The notes: a model not told the origin generated them from the letters alone. 64,000 nt of DNA from Lumbricus rubellus (GCA_945859605.1 OX243820.1:35563452-35627451); one strand, 5' to 3'. Counted from the first letter of the stretch, positions 1-12,500 are shown. Numbers and translations are program-made.

Positions 1-3000
1 CCACAACACGGACACACTTTCCCATCAGTGCATCTGCGACCCATTGAGCAGCTCTGGCAACAGCTTTTTCGTCCCAAGGCGTCGATCAAAGTCCAGCGTG
101 GACTGTGACAGTTCCACACTCCTACGCACCACTGCAGTCTGAGACGCCAACCAACATGCAAACTCGTGGATCCATAGTAGACTGCTTCCAGCAAAAGCGC
201 ACGTAGACAGGCGTGGATCGTCGCATCCATGCAATCCATAGCACGGAGTAACCACCACAACACGACCATTAGCAACATCACCACACCGACGGATGCACCA
301 CGTCGCAGTCCAGAGCGACACATCGCACGTGGATTTATGCCACGTCGTTTCCGTTTCAGCCGTCGCCTTCCAACACACATCTGTAAAGACACATCTCTCG
401 CACCACTGTTAGCAACGGTTAACAACCCAGAAGTCATATCAACGATCCAAATTTCAACACCATGGCTTTGATCAAGCATCAGTTCTATTGACCTCGCATT
501 AACGCCTAACCGCCAGCATAACATATGGTTCCAAATCAACCAAGCAACTCGCATATGCTGAAACATCACCAAACATGCACTATTCATTTGACGCGAAATA
601 TTGCAATGCTCACTAGCAGACATCAGGAAAACCGACCTACACTCACGAGCAACCGTACACTCCAGCCAAATCACACTCCAAGCATAAACAACACGATGCT
701 TCAGTAACACCCACACCATCCATTCAACAGCACTTGCTTTCTTTCTTGTATCTCCACACCACATCAACCCTTTATCACATCGGCCTAAGACAGCATCAAC
801 TTTACTAATCATTCTCCATGCAACATTCATCCGGTGAATACCAGAAACAACATTTGACTTGCAAGACAAACGCATATCTGTCGACAACCTATCAGTCGCA
901 CAATCTTGTTCACATACGTGCACTGTCCTGCACAACTCCACATCATACATCAGACGTACAGCACCTGTATGCAACAAAAACTCTCGTCGATCAATCCACA
1001 CATCCTTTTGCCATACGTCGCCATACACACCTGACAAGTTCATCCGTTTCACATCCATCCGTACATCCGACATCCACTTGTACATCAAACCCACATCGGG
1101 TTGAGCCACAGTTTTGAAAGCATCATTGTCTGTTGCAACACATTCGACATCACCATGCATCGGTTCCTCTGCAACGCCGCCCTTAATGCAACAATCACAA
1201 ATCACCGAAGTATCAGAATCACACAACACAGTCATATCATTATGCACATCCACCCTCGAACTATTTTGTAATGCAACACCAGCGACTACTCTCTGCGTTT
1301 CCACCTTTGTTTCAACAACATGCAAAGACAATTCAAGCAAATTAGGCCTATCTACCGACATACCGACATCGTGATGCAATAGAACATCAACTGGCCTTTG
1401 CTCCAATTCATGCAGCACCACACCTTCTAGAATATGATCTGATTGATCAGTCAACCGAGACAACGACTGCTGCAAAACATCCTCACTCCGAACTCGAATA
1501 AAGTCTTGTCGAAACACAATTGAATCTATGTTCGACAAAACTGATTCGGTCTCGTCATACAATTCTTTCACACCAGACAAATCAACCAATTCAACATCAA
1601 TACCGTCTATAGGCAACCGAGTGTACACATCAGCATGCACGCCAGACCGCCGTACACCGGTCTTATTTACTACAGCCTGTGTTCTTGTAGGCACCGCAAT
1701 ATGTATTGGCTCAACCGGAACAATGTGAGGCATATCGTTTCCAATTAACATATGCACCATTTCAGGCAATTTATCCACGAGGCCACAAAGAACCATCCCT
1801 TTTATGTGGTCCGATTCTAACTTGACCTCGACCAGTGGAATCTCAACGGGTTTTCCCACTACACCCTGAATGAATCGCTTTTCACCCGTGTCTCTATATG
1901 CACCAACGCCTACCCGCTCCCTGCTAATCAGTGTCTGCAACGACCCCGTGTCTCTAAGCAGTGTTATTTTCCGTCGTGCACCCTCATGCGTACACAACCA
2001 TGCATCTGAACAAAAAGGCTTATATTGTGCATGCACATTCTTTGAAACCACAGAATTCTCTGCATGGGACCAATCATTCCCCACTAATTGAACCGTTTTA
2101 GGAACCGTCTCAACATTTCCCCGTAAATTTTCCTCCTGTCTAGCTTTCAAACTCCAACAATTTGACATTACGTGCCCACGCTTGGAACAGTACCCACATA
2201 CAGCCGGTGAACCCAAACTCCTAGGAAATGCTGTCTGCCTCCCAAATTTTGGACTCTGAGGGCCACCCCATCGTTTAGGACTACCCCAATTTCCTCTTTC
2301 TGGGCCAATGTCAGCTTTGAAATTTGTGTCAACGTCGGACCCTCCAAATGATTCCATTTTGAACGGTTTGTACAGTATAGCATACTCATCACATAACCTG
2401 GCCGCCATGTTCAAATTCTGAGGTTTCTTTTCAATCACCCATCTGTGCAATTCCATCGGCAAGCAATTTACGAATTGTTCTAACTTAAGTACTTCTACCA
2501 TTTTGTCCACGTCTTTAAATGCCCCTTCACCTTCCATCCAACTTTTAAACGGAAGTGACAGCCGAAACGCAAAATTTGAATACGTTTCCAAATTGCCTTT
2601 AGTCATCGTTCGAAATCGTGTTCGATAAAATTCTGGCACTCTAGCATACGCGACCAACAACGCCTGCTTCAGAATCTCATAATCTTGACATTCTTCCACA
2701 CCGAGTTCACTAAAGACTTTTTGTGCCTTGCCCGTTAGTTGCGTATGAATTAAGGCCGTCCATTTTTCTTTCGGAAACTTGTGAATCAGCATGGCTTTCT
2801 CAAATGCCAACAGATAATTTTCCACGTCAGCCTCTTCAAATTTAGGGACAAATTTCACCGCATGAGCCAACCGGAAATTGTCATTCATGTCAGCAGGTTC
2901 CTGAATATTCGAGTCCAACCTTTTCAACTTTAGTTCATGCTGCCTCAGTCTTTCTCTCTCTTGAGCTTCCACTTCCACTTGCAATTTTCGCTCCTGCGCT

Positions 3001-3485
3001 TCATTCTCGATTCTTATTCGTCTTTCATTCACCTCCGCATCCAATTTAACTCGTCTTTCTTCCAAATCCGCCTTTTCTCTACGTTCCTCAATTTCCGCTT
3101 TACGAGTCTCAGCTTCTGCCCTTTCTCTTTCTCTGCGCTCCTCAATTTCTAGTAGACGAGTCTCAGCTTCAAGCTTAAGTTTCAACATTTCAAATTCCCG
3201 CAGTTCCTTTTTCTCCTGCCTCTCTGCCTCTTCTCTCCTAAACTGTCTCTCCGCTTCCTCTGCCTCACTAGCTGCCTTTACCTCCAATGCCTTACTCTTG
3301 AGTCGCCACTCCTCTTCCAGACTCTTCGACGGCGAAAGCAATTTCGACAAACTCTTTTGCAGCTGGACTTTACTCAATCCCTTGGTTTCCTGACCTAAGC
3401 GTTCTAACTCTTGTCTTAGCTCCTCCACCGACATGTCAAAGACGTCTTCAAGCGTCAATACCATCGCCGCTACAGGCGTTTCCAT
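1..3485 (-). CDS. Gag-protease polyprotein of the LTR retrotransposon, C-terminally truncated by the window edge
   Basis: I checked every codon from the ATG at 3485 down to base 3 and found 1161 codons with no stop. An in-frame TAG lies shortly upstream of the ATG, which fixes the start. Residues 1-60 are an N-terminal domain. About 60-190 is a Glu/Arg-rich, strongly charged helical (coiled-coil-like) stretch. A capsid-like region follows. A zinc knuckle C-X2-C-X4-H-X4-C begins at Cys430 (codon 2196-2198). A retroviral-type aspartic protease has its D-T-G at Asp512 (codon 1950-1952) and the later hydrophobic-G-N-D motif. About 560 more codons remain open with no reverse transcriptase motif that I recognise. 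They are rich in Cys, Val, His, Arg and Trp because the plus strand there is A/C-rich. It may be a long spacer before pol or a lineage-specific domain. Confidence 0.85.
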   Translation of the reverse strand, partial: METPVAAMVLTLEDVFDMSVEELRQELERLGQETKGLSKVQLQKSLSKLLSPSKSLEEEWRLKSKALEVKAASEAEEAERQFRREEAERQEKKELREFEMLKLKLEAETRLLEIEERRERERAEAETRKAEIEERREKADLEERRVKLDAEVNERRIRIENEAQERKLQVEVEAQERERLRQHELKLKRLDSNIQEPADMNDNFRLAHAVKFVPKFEEADVENYLLAFEKAMLIHKFPKEKWTALIHTQLTGKAQKVFSELGVEECQDYEILKQALLVAYARVPEFYRTRFRTMTKGNLETYSNFAFRLSLPFKSWMEGEGAFKDVDKMVEVLKLEQFVNCLPMELHRWVIEKKPQNLNMAARLCDEYAILYKPFKMESFGGSDVDTNFKADIGPERGNWGSPKRWGGPQSPKFGRQTAFPRSLGSPAVCGYCSKRGHVMSNCWSLKARQEENLRGNVETVPKTVQLVGNDWSHAENSVVSKNVHAQYKPFCSDAWLCTHEGARRKITLLRDTGSLQTLISRERVGVGAYRDTGEKRFIQGVVGKPVEIPLVEVKLESDHIKGMVLCGLVDKLPEMVHMLIGNDMPHIVPVEPIHIAVPTRTQAVVNKTGVRRSGVHADVYTRLPIDGIDVELVDLSGVKELYDETESVLSNIDSIVFRQDFIRVRSEDVLQQSLSRLTDQSDHILEGVVLHELEQRPVDVLLHHDVGMSVDRPNLLELSLHVVETKVETQRVVAGVALQNSSRVDVHNDMTVLCDSDTSVICDCCIKGGVAEEPMHGDVECVATDNDAFKTVAQPDVGLMYKWMSDVRMDVKRMNLSGVYGDVWQKDVWIDRREFLLHTGAVRLMYDVELCRTVHVCEQDCATDRLSTDMRLSCKSNVVSGIHRMNVAWRMISKVDAVLGRCDKGLMWCGDTRKKASAVEWMVWVLLKHRVVYAWSVIWLECTVARECRSVFLMSASEHCNISRQMNSACLVMFQHMRVAWLIWNHMLCWRLGVNARSIELMLDQSHGVEIWIVDMTSGLLTVANSGARDVSLQMCVGRRRLKRKRRGINPRAMCRSGLRRGASVGVVMLLMVVLWWLLRAMDCMDATIHACLRALLLEAVYYGSTSLHVGWRLRLQWCVGVWNCHSPRWTLIDALGRKSCCQSCSMGRRCTDGKVCPCC

Positions 3486-3626
3486 TTTTCTGCTTCCCCC
3501 TATAGACTAGGCCCACTGCCGACACGAATAAGTTTAGACTCGGAGCGTTCAAAATTACAAACGTTCGCTAAAATTTGAATTCGTCCTCAATTTGACTTTT
3601 ATTTTAGAAAATTCACAAAGCGCTTT

Positions 3627-3640
3627 TGGACGGGCCCCCA
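3627..3640 (-). promoter_or_regulatory. Primer-binding site, proline-tRNA-like
   Basis: In element orientation the bases TGGGGGCCCGTCC lie two bases after the LTR. The classical tRNA-Pro primer site begins TGGGGGCTCGTCC, so 12 of 13 positions match. This is where minus-strand DNA synthesis would be primed. Confidence 0.7.
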
Positions 3641-3642
3641 AA

Positions 3643-4054
3643 TGTTGTATTATTTGCTATATTAAGAAGTGGACAACTGTTTTTAAAATCAAACAAATGT
3701 ATTTCTAGTTTCAACCTAGGTCTAACATCATACAACCTGTATAAATCGACGATAACTTCGGTACATCGGTCAGCTTTTCAGACAGCGACCAAAACAGCGA
3801 CACACACAAGTCGGTTGAAAAAGAACGGCAACGGAACACAAAACTATCTTAACTAAACTTATCATAAACTTAAATAGATAACTGGAGATTTGGCCAGAGA
3901 AAGAAACATCGGTAACATGCCGATACACAAAGTGCCAAACCTCGTCAACGCCCCCCCGAGTACACGCTTATATACTACACGTACGAACCCAGTCAAGCAT
4001 GACGCCCGCGATCCATTAGATATTTCCCCGTTAAACTATCCCCGTCATGTAACA
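3643..4054 (-). repeat. 5' LTR of the retrotransposon (412 bp)
   Basis: In element orientation it begins TGTTACATGACGGGG and ends AATACAACA, so the termini are TG...CA with a short TGTT/AACA inverted repeat. A TATATAAG box lies at 3967-3974 on the minus strand. The second LTR is outside the window, so the limits rest on the termini and the adjacent primer site. Confidence 0.75.
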
Positions 4055-4226
4055 ATGTAATGTTCATAGTTTATATGTAATGTTGATATTGGACTCAGTG
4101 TTTGTTTGGCTATTGAATGTACTATTAAAAATTAATTAATGTGAGAGAAGTTGTTTTCATTGTTTTTTCACCTCAGCTAAATGATCGAACGACTTTGTCC
4201 AAAACTGTGGAACGTTTGTGGATGTC

Positions 4227-4472
4227 CATTCATTCATTCATTCATTCATTCATTCATTCATTCATTCATTCATTCACTCACTCACTCACTCACTCACTCA
4301 CTCATTCACTTATTTGTTCATTCATTCACTCACTCATTCACTTATTCATTCATTCATTCACTCACTCATTCGCTTATTCGTTCATTCATTCACTTACTCA
4401 TTCACTTATTCGTTCATTCATTCACTCACTCATTCATTCACTCATTCATTTACTCACTCATTTATTCATTCC
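4227..4472 (+). repeat. (ATTC)n/(ACTC)n microsatellite
   Basis: Long run of cattc units interrupted by cactc, cttatt and cgttc variants. The ORFs of Ser/His/Leu-Ile repeats over it are artefacts of the repeat. It lies in the SLC9A intron, upstream of a retroposon tail. Confidence 0.95.
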
Positions 4473-4555
4473 AGCATTTATTTTAGCGCCTCTCAACGTA
4501 AGTGTTACATAATCATTTGAAAACCATTCTCTTTGATTGTGGTTTGGTGCTGTCA

Positions 4556-4620
4556 GGTTGGGAGCGCCTCTGAGGAGTTTCTCGTTAAGTGGCGCTATAT
4601 GAATTCTTGATTACGATTAA
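4556..4620 (+). repeat. Retroposon 3' tail (SINE/LINE-like)
   Basis: The segment reads gggagcgcctctgaggag ... gtggcgctatatgaattc then gattacgatt. It is one of more than twenty copies of the tail motif described in the findings. Confidence 0.6.
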
Positions 4621-4651
4621 ATATTAACGCACATTTTATTTTCCTTTCCAG

Positions 4652-4733
4652 CTGTCGAACCACTTGCAATATTTTCACTTGCGTACGCAGCATATCTGAT
4701 GGCTGAATTGTTCCACTTCTCCGGCATCATCAG
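4652..4733 (+). CDS. SLC9A: SLC9A exon A: core membrane helix
   Basis: It encodes the E-P-L...S-L-A-Y-A-A-Y-L-M-A-E-L-F-H-F-S-G-I-I segment. The acceptor is ttttcctttccag and the donor cag|gttagt. The exon begins with two bases of a split codon and ends with two, so it cannot be the first coding exon. Confidence 0.92.
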
Positions 4734-7700
4734 GTTAGTCAGCCAATGATTAGTACTGTCTATCTACCTTTCTGTCTATCTGCCAGTCTGTCTGTCTCTG
4801 CGTTTGTCTGCATGCCTGCCTGTCTGTATGTCTGTCTATCTGTGTGTCTGTTTGTTTGGTTGTCTGTCTGGCTCACTGTTTGTCTGGTACAGACGTGCAT
4901 TCTTATATTATACGCTGTGTTGTCTTTTGCAGTATGATCGGATGTGGTTTGATGCAGGTCCAGTACGCGTTCCACAACATATCCCACAATTCAACTATCA
5001 CCGTCAAATATTTCAGCAAAATGCTCAGGTCAGCTGCTCTCTATTTTCCTTCACATTCTTCTTCAAAAATCCAATTTATTTCTTCCTTACTTTCTGTTTT
5101 AGGTTTTGTTGGCAGTTAGATGGCTGCCCCTAATAATAATAATCCAACATATTAACTCTTGAGTCAAGGATATACAGTGTTTGGTAATTTTGTGTTGAAG
5201 TGTGTATATAGTAACAATTATTTCATATAAACGATTGTGTGTTGTTTCAATTATCTGTTGTAAATCACTGTACATTATATTGTAGTAATTACATTTTGTT
5301 AATGACTCTGCAATTTGTAGGATCTATATTTGATGAATAACTTTGTTTATTGTAGGAATTATAATTCATAAATAACTCTATAATGTTCTGGTAATTATGT
5401 TTAATAAATGACGCTGCATGTTGTAATTGTTTTATTCGTTTATAAATAGCTCTGCATGTTTTATTGATTATTGTCCATTAGGCTCCTGTCTTAGCAATGC
5501 GATCGTGTGAATATTCATTGAACGTTGCTTTGGTTAACGTGAGGCCGACGAAAAAACGATCGTAGCGGCTCAAAATCTTAATCTTTTAGACACCTCTAAA
5601 ACGATTGTCGGAGATGATATAAGTGAGATGGTCACACCTCTAAAACGATTCCCACTGATGTTATATAAGTAATATGATCATCATTGGGGGAGATGGTTAG
5701 GAGATATAATGTGCGTGCTTAATCTTATGGACGTCAACAAAATGTCTTTAAAAAGTTAAACCCCTCTCTGCGACGGCTTTTTAATCCCGTAGGCAGAACA
5801 TTATATCCTGCAATACAGTCATGACGATAGGTTGTCGTCCTCCGCCTACGAGATTAAAGTTTTATGACGTTAGGATATCGTCCTCCGCAGGGAAGAGGTT
5901 AAAAAGAATGATATTCAGACCAACTGTGACCGTTAAGTGGTGCCAGTCAAAAGACAGCATAAAGGAGCAGTCCTAGTGGATCTAGAAGTTTTGTCCATGC
6001 AACCACATGTATTCATTTTCTGCAACTTTTCAATCAATCAAAATTTATATAGCGCCCCTTACTCATCATCAATGTTCTCAAAACTATATGTATTTTGTAA
6101 AGGCTGAAATGGCAACTGCAGTGCATCTTGTTTTTTACATTGCAGTTATTTTCAAGTGTTGTGAGCTTCAGTTAGTGAACCGTGGAACATTGTTTATTTA
6201 TTTGTCTATTTATTTATTTGCTTATTTTTTGGGGTTGTTTATTTGTTTATTTGTTTGTGTGTTTGTTGTGCAGTGGTGCATGTGACAGCATCATCTTCAT
6301 GTTCCTTGGTCTTGCTCTCGTTCGCGATGATCACGTCTGGAATACGGGTTTCATCTTGTGGAGTGCCTTCCTCTGTCTTGCCGTCCGATTCATCGGTCAG
6401 ACAATGATGATTTCTACATTCATCTTTAATTAATAATTATCATCGTCGCTCTTTCTAGGAAATATTTTGAAATTAAGATATTCTGAATTTCTGTGAGAAA
6501 ATAGATCCTCTGTTTGGTATGACTTTGGTAAAAATGACATTTGATAAAGTTACCTAAGGAAAAAGTGACCCTTAGTAAAGTGACCTTTGGTAAAATTACC
6601 TATAGTAAAATTTACTTCAGTGCAATGAACTTTGTAAAAATTACCTTTGGTGAAAATTACCTATAGTAAAATGACCTAAAGTAAAATGACCTTAGACAAA
6701 ATGACCGAATGGAAAATGACCTTGACTAAAATGAACTTTTGGAAAATTGACCTATAGATGGCAAAATGACCTTTGAGAGACAGATAATTATCTTTGCTAA
6801 AATGACGTTTTCATGGCACAACACTTGCTGTGGCTTTGAACATATGTTCTATTGTAATTATTATATTTATGTGATGACGATGTTGTGTTTATATTGTTTT
6901 TTATCTGTAGTCACGTATTGCCTCACATTCATCGCAAACAGAACAAACCGATCGCGAAAAGTCGAAATGCAAGAACAATTCATCATGGTCAGTAGAGGCA
7001 TCTGCAACCTATTGTCATCCATTGTACACAGCTGCTGCTGTCAGTGTCTTCGTGACTGAGTGCTAGGAAAGAGACAGACAGACAGATGGAGAGACAGACA
7101 ACGAGAGACGAAATGCTGACAGATGCAGACAGACAGACAGACAGAGAGGCAGGTAAAGAAAGAGATGAAGACAGATGCAGAGATACACAGACAGACAAAA
7201 AGACAAAACAGACAAATAGATAAAAGAGATGAAAGGCAACAGAGGCCTGTGACGAGAAACACAAACAGAGAATGAGACAGACAAAGAGGCAGATCAACAG
7301 GAACACAACAGAGAGACATGCAGAGGAAGTGAGACAGATGAAGCAAAACTGAAACAACCAGACAGACAACGGAAGAAAAAAACGAGCTAGAGAGACAGAA
7401 CTTTGGTGGCTGGAATGAGGAAAGGAGAGTGTTAGACAGCAAGAGGTGCTATATAAATTTTCGAAATGAATAAATGAATGGATATTAGTTTAATTTGTGA
7501 TTGATTGTAGGCGTACGGTGGTCTACGTGGTGCAGTTGCGTTCTGTCTGGTCGCGATGTTGGATAAGGATAACATCCAGAATAAGAATCTCTTTCAGACG
7601 GCCACTCTCTTCATCATCCTCTTCACTGTCTTTGTACAGGTCAGTCTTCCTATTCTCAACACTCAACATGGTAGCAACATTTGGGCTGTTTTGGATTTGT

Positions 7701-9494
7701 GATCACTGTTAGTTCACTTAATTCATTAAATTCATTAAATGAATCTGCATGGCACCAGCTTCGGCAGTGTTTAATATGACACAGAGAAATGTGAATGGTG
7801 TGTGTGTGACTGTGTGCGTATGTATTTTGTGTGCGTGTGTGTTTGGGTGTGTGTTTGTGTATATGTATGTGTAGTTGTGTACATGTAGGTGAGTGTGTGT
7901 GCTTAGATGTGTATTTGTGCGTTTGCATATGTTTGTTTGTGTGCATGCGTGTGTTTAGTTATATGATCACTTATATGACCTCTCCAAGTTTTGAACTTAA
8001 CACCAACGCTTTGATAATCGATAATGAATCGACCTTTGTTATAATATATTTTAATGTCATTGTCTTTGAATGTCATTGTCTTTGAATGTCATTGTCTTGT
8101 GAAGGGCATAACGATCAAACCTCTCACGAAGTTGTTGAGGATTCGAGGCGACGAAAAGGTCGTCAGTCTTTGTCAGGAAATCAATGACCACGTGAGTTCA
8201 TACGACATTTATCTTCAAACAGTCTTTAAAAAAACTCTATACAGACCCTTTGTATAATGTATTTATACCGCTACATACAGTTGTCTATGGACTCTGTTTA
8301 AAAAAAGAGTGTGTGTGTTTGGTAGGGGGGGGTGTGGGTATGTGTGTGTGGGTGTGTGTGGGAGATATGTGCATGCATGTGTTGGGGGGGTATACAGCAT
8401 TAAAAGTGAAATGCGCTTGGGTCAGTCTAGTAGGTATTGGATAGTATGTATCTAAACATTTGTAGAGTACCTCATGCAGCATAGATTATTTAGAGATGCT
8501 TTCAGCACAGAATCCCCTGGGAAAAATAAACGTCTTTCGAATGAGAGGATTTTGGGAAGAGTCGAGACATGAGTTTAGCGTGCAGAAGAGGGAAGGCCAT
8601 TCCATGTGGTGTTGACCTATCACAGCAGATGACTTGGATGTATAATTATCAAGTCGTATTCATGAGGTTTTTTCAGATGGGAAATTGCAGAAGAAGATCA
8701 GTTTGTGTACTGAGCGAGATTTTGTAAATTCCATGATATATCATTATTTAATTTATTTATTGTGATAAATATCCATTTGCATTTCTTCTTTTTCTCAGGT
8801 CACCGATCACGTCCTTGTCTTCATGGAGGAAGTGATCGGACATTACGGTCATAACACGGTCAAGGTAACGTAAACATAACTGTAACTGATTTTTTATTTA
8901 TATAGCGACCACATGTTTAGCAATTTTATTCAACCTATGATTTAATTTTTTATGTTTTATTGCCAACTACTACTGTGCTGTTTTATAATGATGTTCTATG
9001 TCCCATTGTGCATTTGCAAAGGGATTAATAAAGAAAATGCTTGTATACTTACCTAAATGACCTCGATCCTGTTCAAGTTTCTATGAATTTGATTTGGTGA
9101 GATTCTTCACCACTGCTTTACCCGTTTTAATGGATGCCACGCCATTTAGGTTCTCGTCGTTACGGACTGTGGGAGATTTAAATCTCTGAAATGAGTCAAA
9201 ACTTTTGTTTTACTGCACTTGGGAAACTGGTAATTCGTTGTAGGAGTTTCTTGCACGAGTCGACGACCAATACTTGAAGCATTGGTTGCAGAGAGATCCA
9301 GTGACGAAAGATCAAGTGATCATGGAACTCTACCAAGAGATTGCACTACAGTGAGTCATCAATGACGTCATAATCATATGGTCCTCCTCTTTTCTGCTCT
9401 ATTGACGCGCCCTTTAGCTCGATCGATTGAAAGTGTGTGACGGAGAATGTAGGAGAAAAGGTGATGTGTAAGTTAGCATGGTAGAGTGGAATGC

Positions 9495-9525
<31 letters not shown>

Positions 9526-12500
9526 GACAGAGAGGCAGGCTGAAAGAAACAGAGGGAGAGAAAGAGAGGCAGACAGAGAGACACACACACACTCAGAGTG
9601 GTGGATGAATGAAAGACAATATCTAGGAGAGATAAAGGATGAGACATTCGAAGGGACTGAGTGGGAGGGTGGGAATGAGAGAGAGAGGAAGAGAGAGTAT
9701 TAATGAATGAGTCAGAGAGACAGACATACAGACAGACAGACAGACTGAGTGGAATGAAACAGAGTTGATGTGGATTTTGTTCAGCTAATATTTCCTCTTC
9801 TTCTGCTTTGTAGGCAGCACTTTGAGAACGTCTACGGATTTGACTTATCGTCAAGTCGACTTGAACTCTACCAGCCAGAGTGAGTACTCTATAATTAATT
9901 AATAAGTATACAATTGTGATTTGTGAACAATAAATTCATAATTATAAACTATAAATAATATGTTTGCGATGATCATTAATTAATAATAAATACGTAAAAA
10001 TGATGATGAATAATAAGTAAATAATAAAGAATAATGTAGATTAGAATAGAATATTCTTAGTTAATTGACCTATTGTATGTGACAAAAATTATGCTATTTC
10101 ATGTTTCAGAAATGTATGTCCTAAAATTTGTCGAAGGATTTGAATAGTTTTCATAATTTCTTGGTTTGTCTTATTTCAGCAGTCTTCAAATTGTATGTTA
10201 AATAGATAATAATAATTAATAAATTCCTAACAACGAATAATAAATGATCTTTGTAAAGACATGATTTGTATCTTTAATAAAATATTTGTTTAAATTACAG
10301 GATCCAAGAAAAGCCGCCTGCTGTTGGCGTTCCAGCGCATCCAGAAATCATGCGTCGATCTATCGACAGCTACGGTTCGCAAAATCTTCTCAATTTGTTG
10401 TCTTGCATCAGATTAATTATTTCATTTGTGATTTATTATTACTTTGTTTTCAGCGATTTTCTTTGAAAAGTATTTTATTGTCAGCGTTTGGCCGTATGTC
10501 ACGTGTTCAAAACCATCTCCGTTCTCATTCGAATTCATTTTGACGCATTCGAATACAACTCGGTTCTTACTTGGTTCTCATTCGACCTTGCAAATTGAAA
10601 TTAGCCTATATTGCCTGAACCTCTTGTTGTTGCAATTTCCCAACCTGTTTCTTTTCTTACAAGCTAAATATTTCTTTTACTCAAATATAAATTAAAGTCG
10701 CAGATCAATGAGACATTTGTGCTCAGATATAAATTCAATTCAATTTAAGCATAAATTAAAATTCAATTTAAGCATAAATTAAAATTCAATTTAAGCATAA
10801 ATTAAAATTCAATTTAAGCATAAATTAAAATTCAATTTAAACATAAATTAAAATTCAATTTAAGCATAAATTAAAATTCAATTTAAGCATAAATTAAAAT
10901 TCAATTTAAGCATAAATTAAATTCAATTTAAGCATAAATTAAATTCAATTTAAGCATAAATTAAATTCAATTTAAGCATAAATTAAAGTTCTAAATACAA
11001 CAACGTACTTTTGTCTTCACAAAATAACAATTGATTGCGTTCTGTTGACTCCAGCTCGCCAGATCGTCGCAATGCAGCGTCTCTCGCAACTCTCGAACCG
11101 TCGTCTTACGGTCGGGTCGACCAGCATCGATGACGAGGAACGCGACCGAGCGGTCTACGACACGGTCAGGTCGTTGCCAGCGGTCATGATTCGCGGTCAG
11201 ACGGGTCGACCTGAGATGCAGCGGTTCATGTCGTACGAAGAAGAGAAGAAGGAACCGAAGAAGAAGACGACGAGAAGACGACATTTCTCGAAGTTGATGG
11301 GGTTGAGTGAGGATGACGTGGAGTGTATCGAGAATCCGACGTCGAAGGATATCCGGAAGATGATGATACGAGCGCCGAATAAAGATGTACGTCGGGATTG
11401 TTATCTCGTTGAATCTGATCGTGGTGATCTAATCGCTGTCGTCGTTAATCTAATCAAGATTGTGTTTTTTGTAAAGGGAGAATCGAGGATGAGAACGTTT
11501 TGAGTGATGAAAAAAAAGATGAAGGGCCTTTCTATGTTACCAATGTTCTGTTACTGTTAATCATGCTACTGAAATAATTTGATTGATGGTTGCAATAAAT
11601 TGCTTGCTTGAAGGATTCGGTGATTGATTGATCGATTGATTGATTGATCGATTGATTGATTGAGTAATGGATTTATTTCGTGATTGATGGATTGGTTGGT
11701 TGGTTGAGTGATTAGTTTGTTGATTGATTGAAAGCGAAACACGAAATATTAAAAATTTGTGTGTTACTTGAACCTTAACAAGTGAATCTTACCTAATGTC
11801 ATATCTTATCATAAGTATTAATCATTGGTATTTATTATTGTTAGTTAATGCTAATAAAGGGGTCTATTTGCCTGGCACAGTTTTCTGGACAGGGTCGGTG
11901 GGCAATGGGTGGAGTGATTCATGGGTGAGGTGGTTGGGTGTTATGGATGGATGGATGGATTGGTGGGTAGGGGGTGGGGTAGGTGGACGGACGGATGGAT
12001 ACAGAAATGAAGTGGTTAGAAATACACGTGGGGCGCGGTGGTGTGGTGGTGGCATCGTTGCCTTGAAGCTGGAAGGTCCGAGGTTCGAATCCACCTCGCT
12101 GCAGAAAGACCTTGGGCAAGTCGTTCACTCACAATAATTGCTCAGCGCTTCGGCGTGAAACTCCGATGCAGCGTCCTCTCTGCATCAGGACCGCCTCTGA
12201 GTAGCTAGAGAGCTTGAAGGGGCGCTATAACAAGTGCACATACAAACAAACAAACATACAAACAACAGTTATATAATACAATAGAATTGTTTTGCATTGT
12301 TCAGGCGTACACCCGACACACGGATCGAAATCTAACGACAGCCGACGATTCTGAATTGTTGCATTTGTTGCACGAGAAACAACGACGTCACGAACGATTC
12401 ATCCGAGCGCAAAGTCAGTTCAGTCCGTCTGCCACACCGAGCCGATTCATGTCACCAAGCGGAAGTCTATCAGGTTAGGATTCTTCAGCCACTCCGCTCT

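Larger units (their letters stand above)
1..4054 (-). mobile_element. Ty3/gypsy-type LTR retrotransposon, 5' part (runs off the left edge)
   Basis: Read on the minus strand, the order is LTR (4054 to 3643), two bases, a proline-tRNA-like primer-binding site, a leader of about 140 bases, then a Gag-protease frame open to base 1. Gag with a CCHC knuckle followed by a D-T-G protease in one frame is a typical Ty3/gypsy layout. Reverse transcriptase, integrase and the 3' LTR must lie left of the window if the copy is complete. The LTR ends in TG...CA, and the flanking bases 4055-4059 (atgta) would be half of a 5-bp target duplication, whose partner cannot be seen. The element lies antisense inside an intron of the SLC9A gene that resumes at 4652. 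The absence of stops over 1161 codons suggests a young copy. Confidence 0.88.

Noticed and set aside
4141..4520. Three overlapping plus-strand ORFs of Ser/His/Ile/Leu repeats
   Set aside because: They are translations of the (ATTC)n microsatellite.
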